Counted from the stretch's first letter, positions 1 through 8,285 are shown. The stretch: 64,000 nt of DNA from an uncultured Parafilimonas sp. (GCA_903882935.1 CAIRZB010000108.1:33394-97393); one strand, 5' to 3'. Translations and numbers: made by a program. The notes: generated by a model from the sequence alone, not told the origin.

Positions 1-2551
1 AGATGTGGAAGGCTTGCGTTATGCCGCCATTGATACCCCCGAAAAATATTACCTCAAATGGAAGGAAGTAAGTGAGGAATTTAACCCCAACGATAAATAC
101 CTGTTAGAACTTACCCGGCAACTCAGGGAGCTAGCCGATAAAGCCGATAACCTTTTAGACAAAAATATCATCGAGTTCCTAAACAAAGACCGTCTGCTTG
201 AAATGATCCATGATTTTGTGGTTTTCGATCGAGGTCAGAAGAAATTATGCCGCCCAAATCAATATTTCGGTTTAAAAGCGGCACAGGAAAATATCCGCCA
301 AAAAGAAGGCGGAATCATTTGGCATACACAGGGCAGCGGTAAAAGTTTGACAATGGTATGGGTTGCCAAATGGATAAGTGAACATAATCCCAATGCAAGG
401 GTGCTGATCATTACCGACAGGGACGAATTGGACAAGCAAATAGAAAAGGTATTTAAAGGCGTTGATGAAGAAATTGTAAGAACCAAAAGCGGGGCAGATT
501 TAATTGCCAAGCTAAACGATACAAAGCCCTGGCTGCTTTGCTCGCTCATTCATAAATTCGGTAACAAGGCAGAACCAGATTATGACAGTTATTTAGAAGA
601 ACTAAAAAAAAGTTTACCAAAAGGCTTTAAACCCAAAGGCGATTTTTTTGTGTTCGTTGATGAATGTCATCGGACACAAAGCGGCGACTTGAATAAAGCG
701 ATGCGCCAGTTATTGGGCGAAAATGCCTTGTTCATTGGCTTCACCGGCACACCTCTTTTACATTCCGATAAAAAGAAGAGCATTGAAATTTTTGGCAAAT
801 ACATTCACACTTACAAATTCGATGAAGCGGTAAAAGACGGTGTAGTGCTGGATTTGCGTTATGAAGCCAGAGACATTGAGCAAAAGATTACTTCACTTGA
901 TAAAATAGATTTTTGGTTCGACAGCAAAACAAGAGGCTTGACCGACTTTGCCAAAACAGAACTTAAACAAAAATGGGGCACTATGAAAAAAGTGTTCAGT
1001 TCTGTTGGTCGCCTGCAAAAAATCGTTGCCGATATTTTGCTGGACATGGAAACCAAAGAAAGATTGGAAAACGGCAGAGGCAACGCCATTCTTGTTTCTG
1101 GCAGCATTTACAATGCTTGCCGCTATTATCAATTATTTCAGGAGGCAGGATTTAAGAAGTGTGCCATCGTTACCTCTTTCGCTCCAACCCATAGTGATAT
1201 CAAAGGTGAGGAAACAGGTGAAGGCTATACTGAAAAATTGATGCAATATGAGATTTATCAAAGAATGCTCAACGGTAAGAACAGCGAGGATTTTGAAGAC
1301 GAAGCTAAAAAACGTTTTATAGATGAACCGGCGCAAATGAAACTCCTGATAGTGGTTGATAAGTTGCTCACTGGTTTTGACGCTCCGAGTGCTACATATC
1401 TCTACATTGACAAAACCATGCGAGACCACGGTTTGTTCCAAGCCATTTGTCGTGTAAACCGTTTGGATGGAGAGGATAAGGATTACGGCTATATTATTGA
1501 CTATAAAGACTTGTTTGGCAGCTTAGAAACAGCAGTAGACGATTATACTTCCGAGGCTTTTGATGCATACGATAAAGAAGATGTGGAAGGTTTGTTGACC
1601 GATAGGCTGGTGAAAGGCAAGGAAAGATTAGACGATGCGTTAGAGGCTATAAAAGCTCTATGTGAACCGGTAGCCCCGCCCAAAGGAACGAAAGAATATA
1701 TTGCTTATTTCTGTGGTGATACACAAAATAAAGACGATTTAAAAGACAGTGAACCCAAGCGGGTTGCTTTATATAAGGCGGTTATTGGTCTTATCCGCGC
1801 CTATGCAGGCATTGCTGATGAAATGCAAGAAGCCGGATATAGGCCTGCTGAAATTGAAGCTATTAAAATTGACGTCAAACATTTTGAGAATGTCCGTAAA
1901 GAAATTCAATTAGCCAGTGGCGACTGGGTAGATTTGAAACAGTTTGAACCTGCCATGCGGCACCTAATTGATAGCTATATTGGTGCAGAGGACAGCAGGA
2001 AGGTTTCAGCATTTGATGATTTTAGCCTAGTAGAGTTGATTGTGCAAAATGGCAAAGATGCGCTGGATAAATTACCGACGAGCATTAGGGAAAACAAAGA
2101 GGCTATGGCAGAAACCATTGAAAACAATCTGCGGAAAGTGATTGTTGAAGAAAGCCCCACCAACCCAATTTATTATGAAAAAATGAGTGTTTTGCTTGAT
2201 GAATTAATAAAGCTGCGAAATGAAGAAGCGGATCGTTACGAAGAATATTTGGATAAAATTGTTGGGTTAGCCGTAAAAGTTAAAAAGCCTGAAACCAGCA
2301 AAGAGTATCCTCCTATTATTAATACACAGGCAAGACGGGCATTGTATGATAATTTAGATAAAGATGAGACCCTCTCCATAGCAATCGACGAAGCGGTTAT
2401 CGATGGAAAACATGATAATTGGGAAGGGAACCCAACCAAAGAAAAGCACCTGAAGAATAAAGTGCTAAAACCAGTATTGGAAGGCTACCAGAAGATTGAA
2501 AAGCTGGATGCTATTTTTGAAATCATCAAACAGCAAAAAGATTATAAGTGA
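1..2551 (+). CDS. hsdR: Type I restriction enzyme R subunit, 5'-truncated by window edge
   Basis: This is the DNA-translocating and cleaving subunit of a type I restriction-modification complex. The frame is open to the left edge and its first in-window start (GTG at 5) is internal, so the N-terminal nuclease domain is missing only because the window begins here. About 848 residues are visible. Numbered from that GTG, they show a Walker A motif HTQGSGKS near residues 107-114, a DECH box (VDECHRTQSG), helicase motif III (GFTGTP) and a motif VI-like stretch (QAICRVNRL), followed by a charged helical C-terminal region that in this family contacts the methylase core. The hsdM and hsdS partners are presumably to the left. 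Its stop overlaps the start of the next gene by 4 nt, implying co-translation. It is defence cargo of the integrative element ending at 18061. The family call is firm; activity cannot be judged. Confidence 0.95.
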   Translation, partial: DVEGLRYAAIDTPEKYYLKWKEVSEEFNPNDKYLLELTRQLRELADKADNLLDKNIIEFLNKDRLLEMIHDFVVFDRGQKKLCRPNQYFGLKAAQENIRQKEGGIIWHTQGSGKSLTMVWVAKWISEHNPNARVLIITDRDELDKQIEKVFKGVDEEIVRTKSGADLIAKLNDTKPWLLCSLIHKFGNKAEPDYDSYLEELKKSLPKGFKPKGDFFVFVDECHRTQSGDLNKAMRQLLGENALFIGFTGTPLLHSDKKKSIEIFGKYIHTYKFDEAVKDGVVLDLRYEARDIEQKITSLDKIDFWFDSKTRGLTDFAKTELKQKWGTMKKVFSSVGRLQKIVADILLDMETKERLENGRGNAILVSGSIYNACRYYQLFQEAGFKKCAIVTSFAPTHSDIKGEETGEGYTEKLMQYEIYQRMLNGKNSEDFEDEAKKRFIDEPAQMKLLIVVDKLLTGFDAPSATYLYIDKTMRDHGLFQAICRVNRLDGEDKDYGYIIDYKDLFGSLETAVDDYTSEAFDAYDKEDVEGLLTDRLVKGKERLDDALEAIKALCEPVAPPKGTKEYIAYFCGDTQNKDDLKDSEPKRVALYKAVIGLIRAYAGIADEMQEAGYRPAEIEAIKIDVKHFENVRKEIQLASGDWVDLKQFEPAMRHLIDSYIGAEDSRKVSAFDDFSLVELIVQNGKDALDKLPTSIRENKEAMAETIENNLRKVIVEESPTNPIYYEKMSVLLDELIKLRNEEADRYEEYLDKIVGLAVKVKKPETSKEYPPIINTQARRALYDNLDKDETLSIAIDEAVIDGKHDNWEGNPTKEKHLKNKVLKPVLEGYQKIEKLDAIFEIIKQQKDYK

Positions 2552-3282
2552 CCGTGGAAGAAACCAAAGTGTTACAGATTACTACGCAACTTTCTATTGA
2601 TGTGGTAAGAAAAAACATCAAAAATATGCATTTGGCTGTTTATCCTCCAACTGGTCGCGTTCGCATCGCAGCACCGTTAAGGATTGATGATGAAGCCGTA
2701 AGACTTTTTGCCATATCTAAAATTGGCTGGATAAAAAAACACCAGCGAAATTTTGCTGCACAAGACCGCCAGCCACCGCGCCAGTTTAAAGAAAGGGAAA
2801 GCCACTATTTTCAAGGAAAACGGTATTTGTTACGGGTAATAGAACAAGATGCACCTCCAAAAGTGGAAGTGAAAACTAAGACATACATTGACTTGTATGT
2901 TAGACCAAACACTACCAATGAACAAAGGCAGTCCATATTTAACGAATGGTACAGAGCTGAGTTAAAGAAACTTATTCAGCCTATCATTGAAAAATGGGCA
3001 CCAAAAGTTGGAGTAACCGTTGCTGACTGGCAGGTAAAACAAATGAAAACCAAGTGGGGAAGTTGCAATATTGAAGAGAGGCGGATTTGGATAAACCTTG
3101 AATTGGCCAAAAAGCCAATTCATTGTCTGGAGTATATAGTTGTTCACGAAATGATACATCTTTTGGAACGCCACCACAATGAGCGGTTTGTAAAATTGAT
3201 GGAAAAATACATGCCTCAGTGGAAGTTCAATAAAGAAGAATTAAATCGTTTACCCGTAAGCCATGAGGATTGGTCTTACTAG
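2548..3282 (+). CDS. YgjP-type (DUF45) zinc metallopeptidase
   Basis: A 244-residue protein with the gluzincin motif HEMIH followed by LLERHHNERF in the last third (VVHEMIHLLERHH), the signature of the YgjP/DUF45 family related to SprT and M48 peptidases. The conserved upstream stretch KTKWGSC is also typical of this family. It starts with GTG at 2548 inside the end of hsdR (4-nt overlap), so the two are translationally coupled. YgjP-type genes are recurrent companions of type I restriction loci; what they do there is not established. There is no signal peptide, so it is cytoplasmic. Family assignment is strong; a role in controlling or processing the restriction complex is inferred from context only. 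Confidence 0.9.
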   Translation: MTVEETKVLQITTQLSIDVVRKNIKNMHLAVYPPTGRVRIAAPLRIDDEAVRLFAISKIGWIKKHQRNFAAQDRQPPRQFKERESHYFQGKRYLLRVIEQDAPPKVEVKTKTYIDLYVRPNTTNEQRQSIFNEWYRAELKKLIQPIIEKWAPKVGVTVADWQVKQMKTKWGSCNIEERRIWINLELAKKPIHCLEYIVVHEMIHLLERHHNERFVKLMEKYMPQWKFNKEELNRLPVSHEDWSY

Positions 3283-3300
3283 TAACTAAACTTTTACCAC

Positions 3301-3662
3301 TTGATTTAGCTTGGTTTGCGACGCTCCGTTTTACGGTTTGTCCGCTTGTCATCTTTCTTTTTATTGTGAAGCCATTGCAGCATCTGCGGTGGCTTTTGTT
3401 TTTTTGTAAGCCATAGAAGCTGCAATCGCTTCTATGTGTATGCAGGCTTTGGCTCATAGCTTCCCTGCCCCCATAATATTTGATTTTTTTATGAAGGGGC
3501 AGATTGCCATTCACCAAAGCCACCATACGAATCTATTAGATGGTGACTACCTTGTACTGAAGGATTATTAAGTAATATACCATTATTAATAATATCTCGT
3601 CTGGCCATTTCCATCGCTCTTGGAATTTCTTAAGCAACGTTCATAAAAGTATGGTCTGGCCT
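3301..3662 (+). repeat. Structured intergenic repeat, copy 1 of 3
   Basis: This copy starts with TTGATTTAGCTTGGTTTGCG and matches sequence at 6583 and 7914. The first part carries a stem GCCATTGCAG / CTGCGGTGGC (3370-3393) that closes fully only if two G-U wobbles on the + strand are allowed. It is followed by a perfect 9-bp stem CATAGAAGC / GCTTCTATG (3412-3436) and a CACCAT / ATGGTG stem near 3521-3545. The segment CCATTTCC to GTATGGTCTG (about 3605-3659) is shared with copy 3 but not copy 2. No coding frame is conserved among copies. It lies between the restriction genes and the AlpA-like gene. Function is unknown. Confidence 0.8.
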
Positions 3663-3814
3663 CATCTATCACTATCTTCCACTATATCTTCATATAATTT
3701 TTCCGGCTCCTTTTTTGGAGGTGTTGCTCTTTTTGCAATAAGAGGATTTATAAAATAAATTTTTTTCCCGTAATAAGAAATAGGTTGTTTTGGCAACTCA
3801 TTGTCGGTTTCCAT
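3662..3814 (-). CDS. Small hypothetical protein downstream of AlpA-like gene
   Basis: A 50-residue frame starting METDNELPKQ and ending EDIVEDSDR, rich in lysine, proline and acidic residues. Its ATG (3814) lies inside the last codons of the AlpA-like gene (stop 3798-3800), giving a 17-nt overlap in a different frame, as seen in translationally coupled phage and island genes. It has no recognisable domain, signal peptide or membrane segment. Its stop abuts repeat copy 1. It is real only if coupled translation occurs; chance cannot be excluded at this length. Confidence 0.4.
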   Translation of the reverse strand: METDNELPKQPISYYGKKIYFINPLIAKRATPPKKEPEKLYEDIVEDSDR

Positions 3815-4031
3815 ATTCTACTCCATATTGTTTTGTGGTTTTCAGTTCAATTTGTGACTGAGAAATTCTTTCTTGAATCCACTGCTCAATTTCCGCTTCG
3901 ACCCATCCGACAGATTTAGAACCAAGCGCAATTTGCCCAGGAAAATTGTTTGCAGCCATCATTTTGTAAATGGTGCTTCTGGCAAGCCCTGTGTATTTCA
4001 TTACTTCTGGCAATCTTATAATTTTGTGCAT
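3798..4031 (-). CDS. AlpA-family helix-turn-helix regulator
   Basis: A 77-residue MerR/excisionase-like DNA-binding protein. The N-terminal half reads RLPEVMKYTGLARSTIYKMM, the helix-turn-helix of AlpA proteins, followed by the small wing and the typical VGWVEAEIEQWI helix. AlpA proteins regulate integrase or excision functions in P4-like satellites and islands, mainly in Proteobacteria. It faces away from the DUF4102 and P4-integrase genes across a 410-bp region that holds arm-site-like repeats, which fits a role as recombination directionality factor or integrase regulator. Protein type is confident; the precise role is inferred. Confidence 0.88.
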   Translation of the reverse strand: MHKIIRLPEVMKYTGLARSTIYKMMAANNFPGQIALGSKSVGWVEAEIEQWIQERISQSQIELKTTKQYGVEYGNRQ

Positions 4032-4441
4032 ATGGTTTCCACTTGCGAAAAAATTGCAGAATCTTTATATTACCTCAAAAGTAGAATATACGAAAGTCCA
4101 CGGCGTAAATAATGTGCCGCACAATAGTTCTTTTTGGGGCTAAAAAAGCGCTCCTTTTTGCAACAAATTCAGTTGAATCTTTTTAGCTGTTTTGGGGGCA
4201 CATACGGGGGCATATAAAAATGGGGCGTGGAAATTCTTATATAATACAATTTATTAACCGTCGAATGTGAACCCCGTCACTCCCGCCATTATCCCTTCCC
4301 CAGCCTTCCACCAAAATCCATATAACCCTTGCATTTTGGCCAATTTTATGGCATAATGTGTCCACCACAATACACCTAGATGTACTACCAACGATTGAAC
4401 TTTGGGGAAACATTTGGGGATATAAAAGGGATGATTAAAAA
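4032..4441. other. Candidate attachment region of the P4-type integrase
   Basis: This gene-free stretch lies between the AlpA-like gene and the DUF4102 gene. It contains two related G-rich direct repeats, 4190-4225 and 4400-4430. Each has two GGGG(G) runs about 12 nt apart followed by ATATAAAA and another G run. Between them lies a stretch (4261-4288) ending CCCGTCACTCCCGCCA, reminiscent of a tRNA 3' end though no proper T-arm forms. Paired arm-type repeats flanking a core are the layout of integrase attachment sites. Assignment is by pattern only. Confidence 0.45.
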
Positions 4442-4873
4442 ATGTTTCCCCACTCTAAGCTGAAAGATGCAGATATATTGGCGGCAAAGCCAAAGCTAAA
4501 ATCCTACAAATTATCGGAGGGCGGAGGTCTTTATCTTTTAGTCACACCATACGGTGCTAAGTATTGGAGGCTGAAATACAGGTTTGCCGGGAAAGAAAAA
4601 ACCTATTCAATAGGTGTTTACCCGCAAGTAACTATAAGAATGGCGATTATGGCTAGGGATGATGCAAAAGACTCCCTTAGCTGCGGGATTGATCCTGTCG
4701 AAAATAAAAAGAAGATTAAACAAGCTAAAATCACCCGAAATAAAACACCTCACGTTTTTGAATACATCCTGCATCAAGATGGGGGTATTACTGTAAAAAA
4801 ACATAAGCAATCCCTGACGATTGCAGCGAATGAGATTGAACTTTTACTAAACATTTTGAAGTTATCATTATAG
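4442..4873 (+). CDS. Stand-alone DUF4102 (integrase arm-binding) protein, truncated integrase paralogue
   Basis: A 143-residue protein. Residues about 1-90 are a DUF4102 domain, the N-terminal arm-site DNA-binding domain of P4-type integrases: GGGLYLLVTPYGAKYWRLKY, then SIGVYPQVTI. The domain is clearly paralogous to the start of the full-length integrase 16 nt downstream. After it the sequence diverges, with no core-binding or catalytic domain. A purine-rich ribosome site (AAAGGGATG) precedes the ATG. It could be a decayed integrase, but the frame is intact and closely spaced, so it could equally be a natural arm-site competitor that tunes integration and excision. Confidence 0.8.
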   Translation: MFPHSKLKDADILAAKPKLKSYKLSEGGGLYLLVTPYGAKYWRLKYRFAGKEKTYSIGVYPQVTIRMAIMARDDAKDSLSCGIDPVENKKKIKQAKITRNKTPHVFEYILHQDGGITVKKHKQSLTIAANEIELLLNILKLSL

Positions 4874-4889
4874 AATTAGAGGTAATGGA

Positions 4890-6068
4890 ATGCTGAAAGA
4901 TATTGAAGCTAAAAACGCTAAGCCCAAAGATAAGGTGTATAGGAAATTTGCTGGCCTGGGCCTATATCTCGAAATAACGCCTGCTGGAGGTAAATACTGG
5001 AGGCTTAAATACCGCTTTGGTGGTATTGAGAAGCGTATAGCCATCGGGGTTTACCCCGAAATTTCCCTTAAAAGAGCAAGGGAGCTAGCGGAAGATGCAA
5101 GGCAAAAGCTACGCAACGGCATAGACCCTTCTGCCGAGAGAAAGGCGTTAAGGCTGCAGTTAATCCTCAATACTGAAAATACGTTTAAAGCAGTTACACT
5201 TGAGTGGTTTGAGAAGCGCAAGCATCTATGGACTGAAAAATACGCAAAGAAACTATTAAGGAAGTTTGAACTGAGTGTTTTTCCAAGTTTAGGTAATTCG
5301 GCTGTCAATAAAATTACTCCTATGGAACTTTTGTCCTTCTTAAGAACAATTGAAACTAAGGGTACTCTTGATAAAGCCCATAGAATACACCAAACCATAG
5401 GCCAAATATTACGGTATGCAGTTGCTACCGGCAAGGCAGAGCGCGATATTTCCTCGGACTTGCGTGGTGCGCTAGCTCCCGTTAAGAAACAAGGGCATGC
5501 CCATTTATCTGCTGATGAATTACCCGAATTATTAGAAAAACTTGAAAATTACGAAGGTGACATTCAAACTCGGATAGGTCTGAAATTACTGCTTTTGACT
5601 TTTGTCAGAACCATAGAGTTAAGAGGTGCCAAATGGAAAGAGATAAACTTTGATAAGGCTGAGTGGCGTATCCCTGCCGAACGTATGAAAATGCGGGAAA
5701 TCCATATTGTGCCATTATCGAAACAGGTGTTACAGCTTTTTGAAGAACTGCGAATGATAACAGGAAACTATGAATATGTTTTACCACACAGGACTAATCC
5801 TCAAAAGTTTATAAGTGAAAACACCTTATTATATGCGCTCTATCGTATGGGTTACCACTCCCGCACGACCGCACACGGTTTCAGGCATACTGCATCCACG
5901 ATACTGAACGAACAGGGCTTTACTTCAGATGCTATTGAGAGGCAGCTTGCCCACGGCCAGCGAAACAAGGTCAGGGCGAGCTATAATTTTGCACAATACC
6001 TTCCCGAGCGTAGGGAAATCATGCAATGGTGGGCTGATTATATTGATTCTCTTCCCAAGCAGGTTTAA
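4890..6068 (+). CDS. P4-type tyrosine site-specific integrase
   Basis: A 392-residue integrase with an N-terminal DUF4102 arm-binding domain (about 1-85, GLGLYLEITPAGGKYWRLKY), a central SAM-like core-binding domain (about 100-190), and a C-terminal catalytic domain. The catalytic domain has the arginine in TFVRTIELRGAKW, the H-x-x-R box in TTAHGFRHTAST, a histidine in RQLAHGQ and the nucleophile tyrosine in RASYNFAQYL. All catalytic residues are present, so it is probably active. A Shine-Dalgarno sequence AGAGG lies 9 nt before the ATG. This class is typical of proteobacterial genomic islands and distinct from the Bacteroidota-type recombinase at 16528. Two different integrases in one element point to a composite or nested origin. 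Confidence 0.93.
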   Translation: MLKDIEAKNAKPKDKVYRKFAGLGLYLEITPAGGKYWRLKYRFGGIEKRIAIGVYPEISLKRARELAEDARQKLRNGIDPSAERKALRLQLILNTENTFKAVTLEWFEKRKHLWTEKYAKKLLRKFELSVFPSLGNSAVNKITPMELLSFLRTIETKGTLDKAHRIHQTIGQILRYAVATGKAERDISSDLRGALAPVKKQGHAHLSADELPELLEKLENYEGDIQTRIGLKLLLLTFVRTIELRGAKWKEINFDKAEWRIPAERMKMREIHIVPLSKQVLQLFEELRMITGNYEYVLPHRTNPQKFISENTLLYALYRMGYHSRTTAHGFRHTASTILNEQGFTSDAIERQLAHGQRNKVRASYNFAQYLPERREIMQWWADYIDSLPKQV

Positions 6069-6379
6069 AACTGCCGTTCAATTCTTATCACCCCAATTTC
6101 GCGTAAATATTTGAGGCACTTTGTAACTGTGTCGTAGTTTACTTCCATAGCTTTCGCAAGTTGCCGGGCGCAAATGCACATTCGCCCTTCTGAATCAATA
6201 CCTGCAATCACATGGTTTAAAATACGCAAAGTAAGCTGGGGGTAGCGGCAATTTTCGTCTTTGCAGATTTTTTCTGTAAGGTAAAAGAGGCATTGCTGTT
6301 CTATTTGAACAATATCTTTCGATAACGAAGGCTTACCACTCTCAGAAGATTCCTGATGTTGATTTCTGTAAAATTCCAT
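6065..6379 (-). CDS. Winged-helix DNA-binding protein
   Basis: A 104-residue protein whose C-terminal third (RMCICARQLAKAMEVNYDTV, then TKCLKYLREIGVIRI) is a winged helix-turn-helix as found in small plasmid replication regulators and RepL-like proteins. An upstream ATG at 6412 exists, but the one at 6379 is preceded by a strong Shine-Dalgarno (AAGAGGGG, 6 nt spacer), so that start is preferred. It overlaps the integrase 3' end by 4 nt on the opposite strand. It may control copy number or element genes; family-level function is not established. Confidence 0.7.
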   Translation of the reverse strand: MEFYRNQHQESSESGKPSLSKDIVQIEQQCLFYLTEKICKDENCRYPQLTLRILNHVIAGIDSEGRMCICARQLAKAMEVNYDTVTKCLKYLREIGVIRIERQF

Positions 6380-6582
6380 AAATAACCCCTCTTGGTTACT
6401 ACGGATGTCCATTATACAGAAAACATTGTGGCTTGTAAAGGCCGGTTATGTTGGGTTTAAGCAAGTTTATTTAGTTATATTTTGATTGTACGTTCAAACA
6501 TTTTTAGCGGAAATAGACTTTTATTCGCATCGCGATAAATGCAGTGTTTCTTAAATAACTTTTGGGACAGGGGGCTAAAACA

Positions 6583-6838
6583 TTGATTTAGCTTGGTTTG
6601 CGACGCTCCGTTTTATGGTTTGTCCGCTGTTGGGCTTTTTCTATTGGTGAAGCCATTGCAGCCTTCTGCGGTGGCTTTTGTTTTTGGATTAGCCACAGAA
6701 GCTGCAACCGCTTCATCGGTGTATGCAGACAGGCGTTCTCCCGTTCATATCTCCCTGCCGTTTCGTTCGTGCCTCTCTACATTTTCAGGCATCATTCCGT
6801 CATCTGCCTGCCCCATACGAATCTGTTTGATGGTGAAC
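6583..6838 (+). repeat. Structured intergenic repeat, copy 2 of 3
   Basis: This is a second copy of the repeat at 3301, beginning TTGATTTAGCTTGGTTTGCG and ending near TTGATGGTGAAC. The GCCATTGCAG / CTGCGGTGGC stem (6652-6675) is preserved with both G-U pairs although the loop has changed. The second stem keeps only GAAGC / GCTTC around the invariant loop TGCAAYC. It lacks the distal segment shared by copies 1 and 3. It lies between the winged-helix gene and the pilin-like gene. The rest of the gap (6413-6582) shows nothing recognisable. Confidence 0.8.
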
Positions 6839-6876
6839 ATGATATATTAAAAGGGTAACTTGTTTTAAAAGGTTAA

Positions 6877-7821
6877 TTACTGAAACTTAAAACTTAGCGC
6901 ACAGTTCATACCAGTACCATTATTTTGTGCCATGGAATATTGCTGCACACCCGCTACTCCTCCATTATCATAGCAGGTTGTAGATAAAGGAGGGGTGGCT
7001 GATGTATCTGATGTTCCGTAGGTTGCTGAAGATGCTGTGCCAGCTGCCCAATATATAGCATTTGTTCCTACAAATTGCGCAGTAACTTTTCCTGTTTGCG
7101 GGAAACCGTCATCCATTTTTTTATCGATGTTATAAGCTTGAGCGACAGTTAAAGAGAGCGTTGGTGTAGAACTTAGATCGCCTGCACCATCAACCATTGA
7201 GGCGATATTCACTAGACCGAAATAGTTAGTTCCTGCATTTGTGTAAATACCACAGCAGATAGTAGAAAGAGGGCTATAAACATATATATAATTTCCTTGG
7301 CCAATTTTAGCACTTGGAAAATAGTTGTTTAATGAGGGAGTACTTGTAAGGCTTATTAATCCTGAAGAAGAACAACAAGTTGCAGAAGAAAAAGAACCAT
7401 CGATAAGCAGAGCTGTACTTAAGTCTCGCCAAAATAATGCAGTTTCTCCAGCAGTCTGCGTCATTCTCGCAGTTGCACTGCCGCCGAATGCACCTTCAAG
7501 TAAGCCGTTGCCGTCTCCTTGTGCTCTTCCTGTTCCCCTTGCTGCAAAGCCAAACTGACTGGCTTGGGGGTCAGGTATATCACCCGGTAAAAAACCATAT
7601 TTACCACGGAAGGTATAAACAGCTGTATTGTAACGTTCAATTTGTGAAATTTGTGAACGAATAGCAGCAGATGCAATTAAATCCTGCCCGACCAATATTC
7701 CGCCCACAATCAAACCTATGATAACGAGTACAATACTCATTTCAATTAGTGTAAAACCCGATCTAAGCGACTGTTTGCGCCGATTTATTCGGGGGGGGGG
7801 GGGGTAATTGTATTTTTGCAT
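6877..7821 (-). CDS. Type IV pilin-like protein with prepilin leader and homopolymer tract
   Basis: A 314-residue protein with a classic class III prepilin signal: basic leader, then SG|FTLIEMSIVLVIIGLIVGG, with glutamate at +5 of the mature protein. A prepilin peptidase would cleave after glycine and the N-terminal helix would anchor the subunit in the inner membrane before assembly. The next region (IERYNTAVYTFRGKYGFLPGD) matches pseudopilin-like proteins I associate with Alphaproteobacteria. The remainder is Ser/Thr/Gly rich with a CC pair. No other pilus gene is visible in the window. Codons 6-10 are built from a 14-C run (7791-7804 on the + strand), and a change of one base would shift the leader out of frame. 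Type IV pilin genes are uncommon in Bacteroidota, so this is probably acquired. Confidence 0.85.
   Translation of the reverse strand: MQKYNYPPPPRINRRKQSLRSGFTLIEMSIVLVIIGLIVGGILVGQDLIASAAIRSQISQIERYNTAVYTFRGKYGFLPGDIPDPQASQFGFAARGTGRAQGDGNGLLEGAFGGSATARMTQTAGETALFWRDLSTALLIDGSFSSATCCSSSGLISLTSTPSLNNYFPSAKIGQGNYIYVYSPLSTICCGIYTNAGTNYFGLVNIASMVDGAGDLSSTPTLSLTVAQAYNIDKKMDDGFPQTGKVTAQFVGTNAIYWAAGTASSATYGTSDTSATPPLSTTCYDNGGVAGVQQYSMAQNNGTGMNCALSFKFQ
7791..7804 (-). repeat. 14-nt homopolymeric C tract in pilin leader
   Basis: Fourteen consecutive G on the + strand encode part of the tyrosine codon and a tetraproline run just after the start codon. The frame is intact at 14 but not at 13 or 15. Such runs are slippage-prone and are known contingency loci in surface-structure genes. 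Sequencing error in run length is the main alternative. Confidence 0.75.
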
Positions 7822-7913
7822 ATTTTTCCCATCATGGAAATTATGTAATCATAAACGGCAGAAAATGCAAGCTTATCAAATTCTAATGCTATTTTGACTG
7901 TAATCTATAAATC

Positions 7914-8285
7914 TTGATTTAGCTTGGTTTGCGACGCTCCGTTTTACGGTTTGTCCGCTTGTCAGCTTTCTTTTTATAGTGAAGCCATTGCAGCATCTGC
8001 GGTGGCTTTTGTTTTTAGGTTAGCCGAAGAAGCTGCAACCGCTTCATAGGTGTATGCAGACAGGCGTTCTTCCGTTCATTCGCCCTGCCGTTTCGTTCGT
8101 GCCTCTCTGCACTACCGGGCATCATTCCGTCATCTCTGCCTGCCACCATACGAATCTCTTTGATGGTGACCGCCTTGTATAGAAAGGGCATTTAGTTATT
8201 TCCCATGGTAAAATAATCCTTCGTCTATCCATTCTCATCGCGCCGCGAATTTCTTAAGCATCGTTCACAAAAGCAAGGTCTGCGC
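7914..8285 (+). repeat. Structured intergenic repeat, copy 3 of 3
   Basis: The longest copy, matching copy 1 over most of its length (start TTGATTTAGC; distal segment around 8225-8283, GAATTTCTTAAGCATCGTTC) and copy 2 over its central part (CAGACAGGCGTTC, CCTGCCGTTTCGTTCGTGCC). The GCCATTGCAG / CTGCGGTGGC stem (7983-8006) is again preserved with both wobble pairs. The CACCAT / ATGGTG stem is near 8143-8168. It runs directly into the long hairpin upstream of ssb. Confidence 0.8.

Noticed and set aside
4261..4288. tRNA 3'-end-like sequence (ends GTCACTCCCGCCA)
   Set aside because: No T-arm can be formed from the upstream sequence and no acceptor partner is present; kept only as a possible att core.
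6593..6858. Two + strand frames over repeat copy 2
   Set aside because: They are not preserved in copies 1 and 3, so the repeat is not coding.
3301..8285. CRISPR or integron attC interpretation of the three repeats
   Set aside because: They are too long and too few for CRISPR, and no integron integrase or attC-type core sites are present.
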